A stretch of 35,036 nucleotides of DNA from an uncultured Verrucomicrobiota bacterium. GTDB lineage: Bacteria > Verrucomicrobiota > Verrucomicrobiia > Opitutales > Opitutaceae. Location: contig CAJCBL010000144.1 of the NCBI GenBank assembly GCA_903960515.1, forward strand, positions 1 through 35,036. The letters are read 5' to 3'. Of the stretch, positions 7,593 through 15,121 are shown in pieces (position 1 is the stretch's first letter; each line of letters begins with the position of its first letter). The position numbers were made by a program, and so were the translations under genes. Under the pieces are notes generated by a model, which saw only the letters and a program-made list of their open reading frames with translations, had not been told where the DNA came from and made no database searches.

Positions 7593-8900
7593 ATGCGCCT
7601 TCCCCTCATCGTCCTGCTCGCCCTTCCCACCCTCGGCTTCGCCCAGGGCACGCTCACCCCGCCCAGCGGGGCCTTCGTTGGAGGCGCCCCGGCGCCAACG
7701 ATGAAGTCCCTCGACCAGATCGAGGCGCGCACGCCGCTCGGTGCCGTCGGCGGCAGCTTCGCCGCGATCTCCATCGACTCGCCGGGATCCTATGTGCTGC
7801 TCGGCAATCTCAGCGTGCGCGCCGGCGACGGCATCACGATCAACTCCGACAACGTCACCCTAGACCTCAACGGCTTCACCATCTCCTCAAGCGCCAATCC
7901 CGCTTCTGGTATAGCCATTAGTATTAGCGGCGCCTACTCCGCCATCTCTATTCGCAACGGTCATATTCGCGGCACCACCAACTACACCGACTATCCCACT
8001 CCGACCTTCACCGGCGGGGGGTTCAATTCCGGCATTGTTTCCGGGTTCGCCTACAGCCGAGGCCAGGGCGCGACCGGGATTGCAGTAGTGGGTGTTGCCG
8101 CGACCGGGATCCGACTCAGTTCGGAGGGATCAACCATCACGGACTGCACCGTTACCATTTGTGGCGGTTCAGGACTCTCCTCCACGACGGTGCATAACTC
8201 CTCCGCGATTACCTGCGGGGCCTATGCCATCAGCGCTCATGCGGTCGCCAATTGTTACGCCACCTGCGTCGCCCCCTCGAGCGGTTACTCCGGCATCTAT
8301 GCGCAGACCGTCACCAATTCTTTCGGCACCAGCACCTCCGGCAATGGTATCTACGCAGAGACCGCCACTAACTGCTACGGGACCAGTACCTCCGGCACCG
8401 GCCTGTCGGTTGACGTTGCCACCAATTGCAGTGGCCAAAGCACCACCGGCACGGGACTTCTAGCGCGTGTGGCCACCGGTTCCGCAGGCAACAGCACTTC
8501 CGGAAGCGGCCTGCAGGTTTCGGAATGCGCCATCGGCTGCTCCGGTACCACCTCCACCGGTGCCTACGGCGTCTGGGTCGGGTCGCCCGTCGACACCGGC
8601 ACCGCCGATAATTGCCGTGGTACTGCCACCGGGCCGGGGCGAGGACTCTCGGCCGAGAATGCCACCAACTGCTTCGGCAGAAGCAGCTCCGGGTTGGGCG
8701 TCTACGCCATCACCGCCAGCAATTGCTCCGCATATACAGGCTCTGGCGACCTCGCCATGGATGTCGTGGGTGCCGCCACCAACTGCCGCGCAGTCTGCAG
8801 CAAAGCCGGAGGCAAGGCCATCCGTGCCGCTGTGGCGGTGAGCTGCACCACCGGAGGCGGCACCATCGACGCCCCCCAGAAGTTCCTGGGCACGCCCTGA
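7593..8900 (+). CDS. Secreted beta-helix repeat protein 5
   Basis: The product has 435 residues. The signal peptide is at 1-17 (LGFA). The constant module carries a seven-residue insertion (LTPPSGAFVGGAPAPTMKSL), then GSYVLLGNLSVRAG and VTLDLNGFTISS. This protein shows the 18-residue period most clearly: VTNSFGTSTSGNGIYAET, ATNCYGTSTSGTGLSVDV, ATNCSGQSTTGTGLLARV and ATGSAGNSTSGSGLQVSE follow in direct succession. The DNA repeats with a 54-bp period. The tail is PQKFLGTP. The frame is open upstream to 7344, but that part is leader sequence, and the ATG at 7593 begins the signal peptide. No active-site motif is present. Confidence 0.84.
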   Translation: MRLPLIVLLALPTLGFAQGTLTPPSGAFVGGAPAPTMKSLDQIEARTPLGAVGGSFAAISIDSPGSYVLLGNLSVRAGDGITINSDNVTLDLNGFTISSSANPASGIAISISGAYSAISIRNGHIRGTTNYTDYPTPTFTGGGFNSGIVSGFAYSRGQGATGIAVVGVAATGIRLSSEGSTITDCTVTICGGSGLSSTTVHNSSAITCGAYAISAHAVANCYATCVAPSSGYSGIYAQTVTNSFGTSTSGNGIYAETATNCYGTSTSGTGLSVDVATNCSGQSTTGTGLLARVATGSAGNSTSGSGLQVSECAIGCSGTTSTGAYGVWVGSPVDTGTADNCRGTATGPGRGLSAENATNCFGRSSSGLGVYAITASNCSAYTGSGDLAMDVVGAATNCRAVCSKAGGKAIRAAVAVSCTTGGGTIDAPQKFLGTP

Positions 8901-8905
8901 CCCAA

Positions 8906-8936
8906 TTGCGGAGTGCGGGATTCGGACTGCGGATTC
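8906..8936. repeat. Heptamer spacer repeat (TGCGGAT type)
   Basis: TTGCGGAGTGCGGGATTCGG followed by ACTGCGGATTC begins 6 bp after the stop of beta-helix gene 5. It is nearly identical to the tracts after genes 1 and 3. Confidence 0.7.
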
Positions 8937-8983
8937 AGTGCGCCGTACGCTGCACCGTCTCCGACCTTCGCCCGAGGGCCCTC

Positions 8984-9053
8984 GGTATCCGCTCTTCAAC
9001 CTAGATTTCCCACTTCAACTCGGTCCTCCTCAATCTTCCATCGCCCCTCGTCC
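8984..9053 (+). promoter_or_regulatory. Duplicated leader (box A) of beta-helix gene 6
   Basis: GGTATCCGCTCTTCAACCTA and GATTTCCCACTTCAACTCGG form a strong box A at 8984-9023. The box B region is diverged (CAATCTTCCATCGCCCCTCG). The ATG follows after TCC without a purine-rich site. Confidence 0.45.
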
Positions 9054-10640
9054 ATGAAACCTCTCCTCCTGGCCCTGCTCTCCCTTCCCGCCCTCGGCTT
9101 CGCCCAGGGCGCCCTCACCCCTCCCGGCGCCCCCGCGCCGACGATGAAAACGCTCACCCAGATCGAGCCCCGCACCCCGCTCCAAGCCGGCGCTCCCGGC
9201 GTCACCGCCAACGCCAACGGCGGCTTCACCATCAGCACTTCCGGCTCCTACTACCTCGCCGCCAACCTCACGGTCGCCTCCGGCAGCGGCATCGTCATCT
9301 CCGCCAGCGATGTCACCCTCGACCTCAACGGCTTCACCATCGCCTCCATCGCAAGTGCGGCCAGCGGCAGCGGCATCGAGTGCAACGGCAGCGCCACCAA
9401 CATCGCGATCCGCAACGGCAGCATCCGCTCCTCAACCACGTTCAACGGCACCTACTCCCCGGGCGGCTTCATCAACGGCGTATACAACAACACCGCGGCC
9501 CCCAACAATTCGGTCGCCGACCTCAGCGTGCTCGGAGTGTCCCAGTCTGGGATCATCCTCCCCGGGCCTGCTTCCAGCGTACGCAACTGCCGGGTATGCG
9601 TGTGCGGTGCAGTTGGGATCAGCGCCTCCATCGTCAGCGATTGCGTGGCTTTGGTCTGCGGCAACAACGGTATCACCGCCACCTCCGCCAGCAATTGCTC
9701 CGCAGAAAGCAAAGGCGCCGGGAGCGGCATCGCTGCCGCCACTGTTACGAACTGCTCCGGCATCTCGGTCAGCGGCTTTGGCATCAGCGCCACCTCCGCC
9801 ACCAACTCCACCGGGCAATCGACCTCCACCTCCCCCGGCCTCAACGCCGACACCGCCAGCAATTGCCGCGGCAACAGCACCTCAGCGACAGGGCTTTCCG
9901 CCAGCAATGCGATCAACTGCACCGGCACAAGCACGGAGGCTATCGGCCTGCGCGCCTACTGTTCCGCCCTCAACTCGATCGGGAGCAGCACAAACGGGAT
10001 AGGCCTCCAGGCTGTAACCGCCGAGAACTGCCGTGGTTCCAGTACCACATCCACCGGACTTTACGCGGAGCGCTTGGCCACAGGCTGCATGGGGTCGACC
10101 ACTTCTGGTACCTACGGCTTGAGCGCCGTAATCGCCTCCAACTGCGAGGCGACCAACTCGGCAGGCCGTGCCAATGCCTACGGCTTGTTTGCCAGTCGCT
10201 CGGCGGTCAACTCCTCCGGCTACACCAAAACCGGCAGTGCGGGCGTCTTTGTAGGTGAGCACGCCACTGGCTGCACCGGCTCCACCGAGATGGGAACCTA
10301 CGGGCTGCAATCACAGGGCACCGCGAGCAATTGCACAGGGTCCGTCACCAGCGGTGCCAATACCATCGCAGAGTCCGCCGGCCTCTCGGCGAGCATCGTC
10401 AGCGACTGCTCCGGTTCCAACAACAGCCTCGTCGCCGGCACCTACGGCATCCGGGGCACGGTTACGGTCAACAATTCCTCCGGGAGCGGAATCATCGGCA
10501 TCCGCGCGACCAACGCCGCCAACTTCAGCCACGGCCGCTCCTGGGCCTCGGTGAGCCCCGTCGCCATCCAGGCACCCGTCGCCATCGGCTGCACCTCCAG
10601 TGCCGGCGCCATCTCCGGCACCCACTATATCACGCCCTGA
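9054..10640 (+). CDS. Secreted beta-helix repeat protein 6
   Basis: The product has 528 residues. The signal peptide is at 1-17 (LGFA). The constant module contains LTPPGAPAPTMKTLTQIE, GSYYLAANLTVASG and VTLDLNGFTIAS. NIAIRNGSIRSS and a GGFINGVY segment follow. The repeat region has more than a dozen Asn-Cys or related rungs (for example AINCTGTSTEAIGLRAYC). The tail, HYITP, is a divergent form of the family ending. The start at 9054 fits the signal peptide; the frame continues upstream to 8913 but reads through the heptamer repeat and leader there. The second GWIN-repeat gene begins 36 bp after its stop, the only place in the cluster where the two families are this close, so the pair may be cotranscribed. 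Confidence 0.84.
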   Translation: MKPLLLALLSLPALGFAQGALTPPGAPAPTMKTLTQIEPRTPLQAGAPGVTANANGGFTISTSGSYYLAANLTVASGSGIVISASDVTLDLNGFTIASIASAASGSGIECNGSATNIAIRNGSIRSSTTFNGTYSPGGFINGVYNNTAAPNNSVADLSVLGVSQSGIILPGPASSVRNCRVCVCGAVGISASIVSDCVALVCGNNGITATSASNCSAESKGAGSGIAAATVTNCSGISVSGFGISATSATNSTGQSTSTSPGLNADTASNCRGNSTSATGLSASNAINCTGTSTEAIGLRAYCSALNSIGSSTNGIGLQAVTAENCRGSSTTSTGLYAERLATGCMGSTTSGTYGLSAVIASNCEATNSAGRANAYGLFASRSAVNSSGYTKTGSAGVFVGEHATGCTGSTEMGTYGLQSQGTASNCTGSVTSGANTIAESAGLSASIVSDCSGSNNSLVAGTYGIRGTVTVNNSSGSGIIGIRATNAANFSHGRSWASVSPVAIQAPVAIGCTSSAGAISGTHYITP

Positions 10641-10676
10641 GCCGCCGCTGGCCGTCGCCCACGATCCCCTATCTGT

Positions 10677-11528
10677 ATGAAAGCCATCCTCACCAGCGTA
10701 GTGGCGCTGCTCGCGCTGCCCGGCGCCGCGCTCGCCCAGCCCACCTTCGCCTACTCCGCCAACGCCGGCTGGATCAACGTGGCCCCGCTGCCCGACACCT
10801 ATATCGACGTTGGTGAGACCTTCCTCTCCGGCTATGTGTACGGGGCCAACATCGGCTGGATCAGCATGGGCGACGGCACGCCCACCAACGGCTACTCCTA
10901 CGCCAACACCTCCGGCGACACCGGAGTGAACAACGACGGCACCGGCAACCTCTCCGGCTTCGCCTACTCCGCCAACACCGGCTGGATCGACTTCGGTTGG
11001 GCCGGCCTGGCCGACCCCAACCGCCCCCGCTTCGATCTCGCCGACGGCCAATTCCACGGCTTCGCCTACTCGGCCAACTGCGGCTGGGTGAATCTGGGGA
11101 GCGGCTATCTCACCGTCCTCAATATCAACCGCCCCGATACCGATGCCGACGGCATCGACGACACCTGGGAGCGCAAGTGGTTTGGCAACCTCACCACCGC
11201 CGGTCTGGGTACCGACCGCGACGGCGACGGCGCGAGCGATGCCGCCGAGGCCATCGCCGACACCGACCCGCTCGATCGCTCCGATTACCTCAAGATCACC
11301 TCCCAGGCCTACACCAACGGGCAGACCACAGTTTCCCTGGTGTTCACCTCGCAGCCCTCGCGCCGCTACCGTATCCAGCATTCTACCGACCTGGTGAACT
11401 GGAGCGACTCCCCGCTGGCCACCTTCGCCCCCGACGCCGGCCCCACCACCGCTCGCGGCTTTACCTTCGCCGGCAACGCCCGCCACTTCTTCCGAGTGGT
11501 CGCCGTGCTCCCACTACCCGAGCCCTGA
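10677..11528 (+). CDS. Secreted GWIN-repeat protein with calcium-binding repeats (paralogue 2)
   Basis: The 283-residue product has a signal peptide at 1-20 (GAALA). Four AY-S/G-AN-x-GW-I/V motifs lie at about residues 25-33, 54-62, 97-105 and 130-138. Next come the Asp-rich loops DTDADGIDDTWE (154-165) and DRDGDGASDAAE (180-191), and a C-terminal domain with YRIQHSTDLVNW that ends FFRVVAVLPLPEP. It aligns with the product at 704 along its whole length, including the spacing of the motifs, so the two arose by duplication. The fourth motif (YSANCGWVN) carries a Cys, whereas in paralogue 1 the Cys follows the second motif. Function is unknown; an extracellular calcium-stabilised protein is inferred. 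Confidence 0.85.
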   Translation: MKAILTSVVALLALPGAALAQPTFAYSANAGWINVAPLPDTYIDVGETFLSGYVYGANIGWISMGDGTPTNGYSYANTSGDTGVNNDGTGNLSGFAYSANTGWIDFGWAGLADPNRPRFDLADGQFHGFAYSANCGWVNLGSGYLTVLNINRPDTDADGIDDTWERKWFGNLTTAGLGTDRDGDGASDAAEAIADTDPLDRSDYLKITSQAYTNGQTTVSLVFTSQPSRRYRIQHSTDLVNWSDSPLATFAPDAGPTTARGFTFAGNARHFFRVVAVLPLPEP

Positions 11529-11621
11529 ACGGTGCCGGCCCGCGGCGGGCCTAAGGGAAATCGCGATATGCCGGAAGCAGATGGCCAGCCCTTCTGCTTC
11601 CGTAGCCCGCCACTTCTCACG

Positions 11622-11749
11622 CTCGCTTCAACTTTGGGTCTGCCGTCCGCCCCTTCTCCGCTCCCAGCTCTTCCTTTTGCCTTGGGTTTTTCGTCCGCGT
11701 CTCCGCCTCCGTCATTTCTGCATTCTTCACCCTGCCTTCAACCTTAGCC
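11622..11749 (+). promoter_or_regulatory. Duplicated leader (mainly box B) of beta-helix gene 7
   Basis: A weak box A remnant (CTCGCTTCAACTTTGGG) lies near 11623-11640. A good box B (TTTCTGCATTCTTCACCCTG, then CCTTCAACCTTAGCC) spans 11715-11749 up to the ATG. The segment between is pyrimidine-rich. Confidence 0.4.
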
Positions 11750-13321
11750 ATGCGCCTCACCCTCATCGCCCTTCTCGCGCTGCCCACCCTCGCCTTCGCC
11801 CAAGGTTCGCTCACTCCTCCCGGCGCCCCCGCCGAGACGATGAAAACCCTCGACCAGCTCGAGCCGCGCACGCCGTTGCAGAAGGGCGCCGCCGGGGTGT
11901 CTCTGGAAGATAATGGCGGGTACACCATCTTCCGCCCCGGCTCCTACTACCTCACGGCCAGTTTCAGCGTCGGCTCCGGTACCGGCATCACCATCGCGAG
12001 CAACGACGTGACCCTCGACCTCAATGGCTTCACCATCGCCTCCACCGCCTCCCCGGCGAGCGGCACTGGCATCATCATCAGCGACCTGCGATCCAACATC
12101 ACCATCCGCAACGGCCATATCCGAGGCGCCACCACCTACGCCGCCCAAGTCTTCACCCGTGGAGGTTTCCAATCCGGCCTCACCAGCGGTTCGCCCAACA
12201 CGACCACCCAAGCGACCCGCCTCACCGTCACCGGGGTGGCGCAATCCGGAATCTCCGGCATCGGCAGCGTCGACCAATGTGCTGTGGACATCTGCGGGCA
12301 GTTCGGAATCGCCGGCGTCATCATCGTCGACTCCCTCGCCAACAACTGCGGTGCCACCGCCATCTCCGGGTCCACGGTCTCCAATTGCTTCGGCGACGCC
12401 TCCGCCGGCAGCGGGATGGGCATCACAGCCTGGGTGATCTCCAATAGTTACGGTGTTAGCACGTCCGATACCGGTCTCATGGCCTCCTATACGGCCACCA
12501 ACTGTTACGGCTTCTCCACCTCCGGCAAAGGGCTGTCCGCCTTTAGCGCGGCCAATTGCCGCGGCCAAAGCGGCACCGCCTTCGGTCTCGATGCCTACAC
12601 TGCCGAAAACTGCTACGGCTACAGCGCCACCACCAACGGCCTCTACGCCGAAGCCAGCGCCACCAACTGCTACGGGGTCAGCAATTCCGGCACAGGACTG
12701 TGGGCGTCCAGCGCACAAGGCTGCCGCGGCATCAGCACCAGCGGCTGGGGACTGGCGGTGGACAGAACTGCCGAGAACTGCTTCGGCCAGACCACGACCG
12801 GCAGCCACGGGCTGTACGCTGGAGATACGGCCACCAACTGCTCGGGCAACAACACCACGGGAGCCCCCGGAGCCTCCGGGTTATCCAGCGGAGGCACGGC
12901 CACCGGCTGCAAAGGATTCACCCAAGCCGGCTCCGCTGGACTGCGTGCGACGGTGGCTGAAAACTGCCAAGGCACCACCACTACCGGCACCTACGGGCTC
13001 AACGCCACCGATTCGGCCACCAACTGTTCCGGCACCACCGCGAACACCGACATCAACTCCATCACCTATGGCCTCAAGACGGACACCGCCCTCAACTGCA
13101 AAGGGAGTGCCGAGATTGGTACAGGGCTCTTCGCCATTAACGCCACCAACTGCAGCGGCACCAGCACCTCTGGTTCTTACGGGCTGCGTGCGAGCGGCAC
13201 CGCCACTTCGTGCCGCGGCACCAACAGCGCCGGGGGCGTCGCGCTCTCCGCCCCCATCGCCATCGGCTGCACTGCCGGCACCGGCACCATCTCCGCAACC
13301 AACCGCTACAACATGCCGTGA
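11750..13321 (+). CDS. Secreted beta-helix repeat protein 7
   Basis: The product has 523 residues. The signal peptide is at 1-17 (LAFA). The constant module is a distinct subtype shared with paralogue 8: LTPPGAPAETMKTLDQLE with QKGAAGV, then PGSYYLTASFSVGSG and VTLDLNGFTIAS. NITIRNGHIRGATTY and GGFQSGL follow. About sixteen rungs follow, most with an N-C-x-G core (ATNCYGFSTSGKGLSAFS, AENCYGYSATTNGLYAEA). The spacing is near 18 residues, with occasional longer loops. The tail is NRYNMP. The rungs are regular enough that DNA-level repeats of about 54 bp run through the gene, a plausible substrate for unequal recombination. No enzymatic motif is seen. Confidence 0.85.
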   Translation: MRLTLIALLALPTLAFAQGSLTPPGAPAETMKTLDQLEPRTPLQKGAAGVSLEDNGGYTIFRPGSYYLTASFSVGSGTGITIASNDVTLDLNGFTIASTASPASGTGIIISDLRSNITIRNGHIRGATTYAAQVFTRGGFQSGLTSGSPNTTTQATRLTVTGVAQSGISGIGSVDQCAVDICGQFGIAGVIIVDSLANNCGATAISGSTVSNCFGDASAGSGMGITAWVISNSYGVSTSDTGLMASYTATNCYGFSTSGKGLSAFSAANCRGQSGTAFGLDAYTAENCYGYSATTNGLYAEASATNCYGVSNSGTGLWASSAQGCRGISTSGWGLAVDRTAENCFGQTTTGSHGLYAGDTATNCSGNNTTGAPGASGLSSGGTATGCKGFTQAGSAGLRATVAENCQGTTTTGTYGLNATDSATNCSGTTANTDINSITYGLKTDTALNCKGSAEIGTGLFAINATNCSGTSTSGSYGLRASGTATSCRGTNSAGGVALSAPIAIGCTAGTGTISATNRYNMP

Positions 13322-13453
13322 ACGAGTAGTGAGCATCGCGTAGCGGGTAGTTCGATCCCCGCCCAAATCCTGGGCTTTCCCCGGAGCCCCCGGGGCGCAG
13401 ATTCCAAGTCGGGTGCCAGAGGATACGAGCGCCGAGCCCGTGCAGGAGTATTC

Positions 13454-13584
13454 AGCCGTTCCTTCCCCGTTCTGCCCTCTGCATTCCCACTTCCACCTTA
13501 GGTCCTCCGCGCTCGCCTCCGCCCTCCGATTCCGCTCTGCAAGCTAAACTTCCCACTTCAACGCCGCCATTTTCGGCCCTCGCC
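13454..13584 (+). promoter_or_regulatory. Duplicated leader of beta-helix gene 8, boxes in reversed order
   Basis: A box B-like segment (CTCTGCATTCCCACTTCCAC, then CTTAGG) lies at about 13479-13502. A box A-like segment (GCAAGCTAAACTTCCCACTT, then CAACGCC) lies at 13538-13564. The order is the reverse of that before genes 1, 2 and 5. No ribosome binding site precedes the ATG at 13585. Confidence 0.35.
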
Positions 13585-15078
13585 ATGCGCTCACGCATTC
13601 TCGCCGTCGCCCTCCTCGCACTCCCCGCCCTCGCTTTTGCGCAAGGCTCGCTCACCCCGCCCGGCGGCCCCGCGGAGACGATGAAGACCCTCGACCAGCT
13701 CGAGGCCCGCACCCCGGTCCAAAAGGGTTCCCCCGGTGTCAACACCCAGGCCAACGGTGGTTTCACCCTCGATCGCCCGGGCTCCTACTATCTGACCACC
13801 GGCTTCAGCGTCACCTCCGGCAATGCCCTCACCATCGCCGCCAGCGACATCACCCTCGACTTGGGCGGCTTCACCCTCTCCTCCACCGCCTCGCCCGCGG
13901 AAGGCAGCGCCATCCTCATCCAAGCTTCGCTCTCCAACGTGCGCATCCACCACGGCCAGATCCGCAGTACAACTACCTACACGGCCCCCAGCTTCACTCT
14001 GGGCGGCTTCTATGGCGGCATCTTCGCCCAAGACTTCACCGATACCTGTCGGATCGACAATATCGCCATCCGCGGCGTCGCCCTCAGCGGTATCTATTTG
14101 CCCGGCGAAAACAGCGCGGTGCGCGACTGCTCGGTCGTCACCTGCGGTTCCTCCGGGATCGTCGCCGCCAACATCCACTCCTCCACCGCCCAGATTTGCG
14201 GTGCCACCGCGATCAGGGGCATGACTGTCGCCGATTGCGTGGGAGCGACCGTCGCCGACACCGGCGAGGGCATCTCCGCGGTCACCGCAAGCAATTGCCG
14301 CGGCACCGGCAAAGGCAGCCACGGAGTCTACACCACCTCCGCAGCGCTCAACTGCGCCGGCCGCTCCACTGACGGCATCGGGCTCTATTCACTCGGCTCC
14401 GCCACCAACTGCACCGGAGCCAGCATCAGCGGCACCGGCCTGCACGCGCTGCTCGCCCAGAGTTGCACTGGCACCAGCAGCAGCGCCGCCGGGGTCCTCG
14501 CCATCCAAACCGCCGAGAACTGCTACGGCGAGACCGCCACCGGTCCCTACGGCTTGGCTTGCGGCCGCGCCGCCACCAACTGTTTCGGCAACACCACCAC
14601 CGGCACCGCGACCGCCTTCGGACTCTACGCCGACATCGCAACCGGCTGCTTCGGGTTCAGCACCACCGGCTCCGCCGGCCTCTTCGCCAAGAACGCGACC
14701 AACTGTATCGGAACTACTGCCACTGGCACCTACGGTCTCCACGCGCTCAAGCTCGCCACCAACTGCACCGGCACCATCACATCGACCGCCGGAGGCACCG
14801 CCGGCCTGCGCACCGGGATCGCCTCCCATTGCACTGGCGAGAACCTCAGCACCACCGCGAACACCTACGGGCTCTACGCCACCCAGAGCGCCCACTACTC
14901 GAACGGCGGCGGTGTGATCGGTATGTTTGCCAGCGTATCCGCCAGCTACTGCCACGGCACCGCCTCGACAATCGGCGGCGTCGCAATTCAGGTCGGCGCC
15001 GTCGGCAGCGGTATCGCCGTCTGCTGCACCTCCGGTGCCGGCACCATCACCGCCGTTAGCAAATACCTAATGCCCTAA
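13585..15078 (+). CDS. Secreted beta-helix repeat protein 8
   Basis: The product has 497 residues. The signal peptide is at 1-19 (LAFA). The constant module (LTPPGGPAETMKTLDQLE, QKGSPGV, PGSYYLTTGFSVTSG) matches paralogue 7, but its last element is ITLDLGGFTLSS, with Gly replacing the usual Asn as in paralogue 9. Then come NVRIHHGQIRSTTTY and GGFYGGIF. About a dozen A-x-N-C-x-G rungs follow, such as ATNCTGASISGTGLHALL. The tail is SKYLMP, intermediate between the two tail types. Gene 9 starts 43 bp after its stop with no leader boxes between, suggesting an operon pair like genes 2 and 3. Confidence 0.84.
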   Translation: MRSRILAVALLALPALAFAQGSLTPPGGPAETMKTLDQLEARTPVQKGSPGVNTQANGGFTLDRPGSYYLTTGFSVTSGNALTIAASDITLDLGGFTLSSTASPAEGSAILIQASLSNVRIHHGQIRSTTTYTAPSFTLGGFYGGIFAQDFTDTCRIDNIAIRGVALSGIYLPGENSAVRDCSVVTCGSSGIVAANIHSSTAQICGATAIRGMTVADCVGATVADTGEGISAVTASNCRGTGKGSHGVYTTSAALNCAGRSTDGIGLYSLGSATNCTGASISGTGLHALLAQSCTGTSSSAAGVLAIQTAENCYGETATGPYGLACGRAATNCFGNTTTGTATAFGLYADIATGCFGFSTTGSAGLFAKNATNCIGTTATGTYGLHALKLATNCTGTITSTAGGTAGLRTGIASHCTGENLSTTANTYGLYATQSAHYSNGGGVIGMFASVSASYCHGTASTIGGVAIQVGAVGSGIAVCCTSGAGTITAVSKYLMP

Positions 15079-15121
15079 CCCACCCCTCCGCCGACCGTCC
15101 ACAGTTCACCGTCCACCGACC

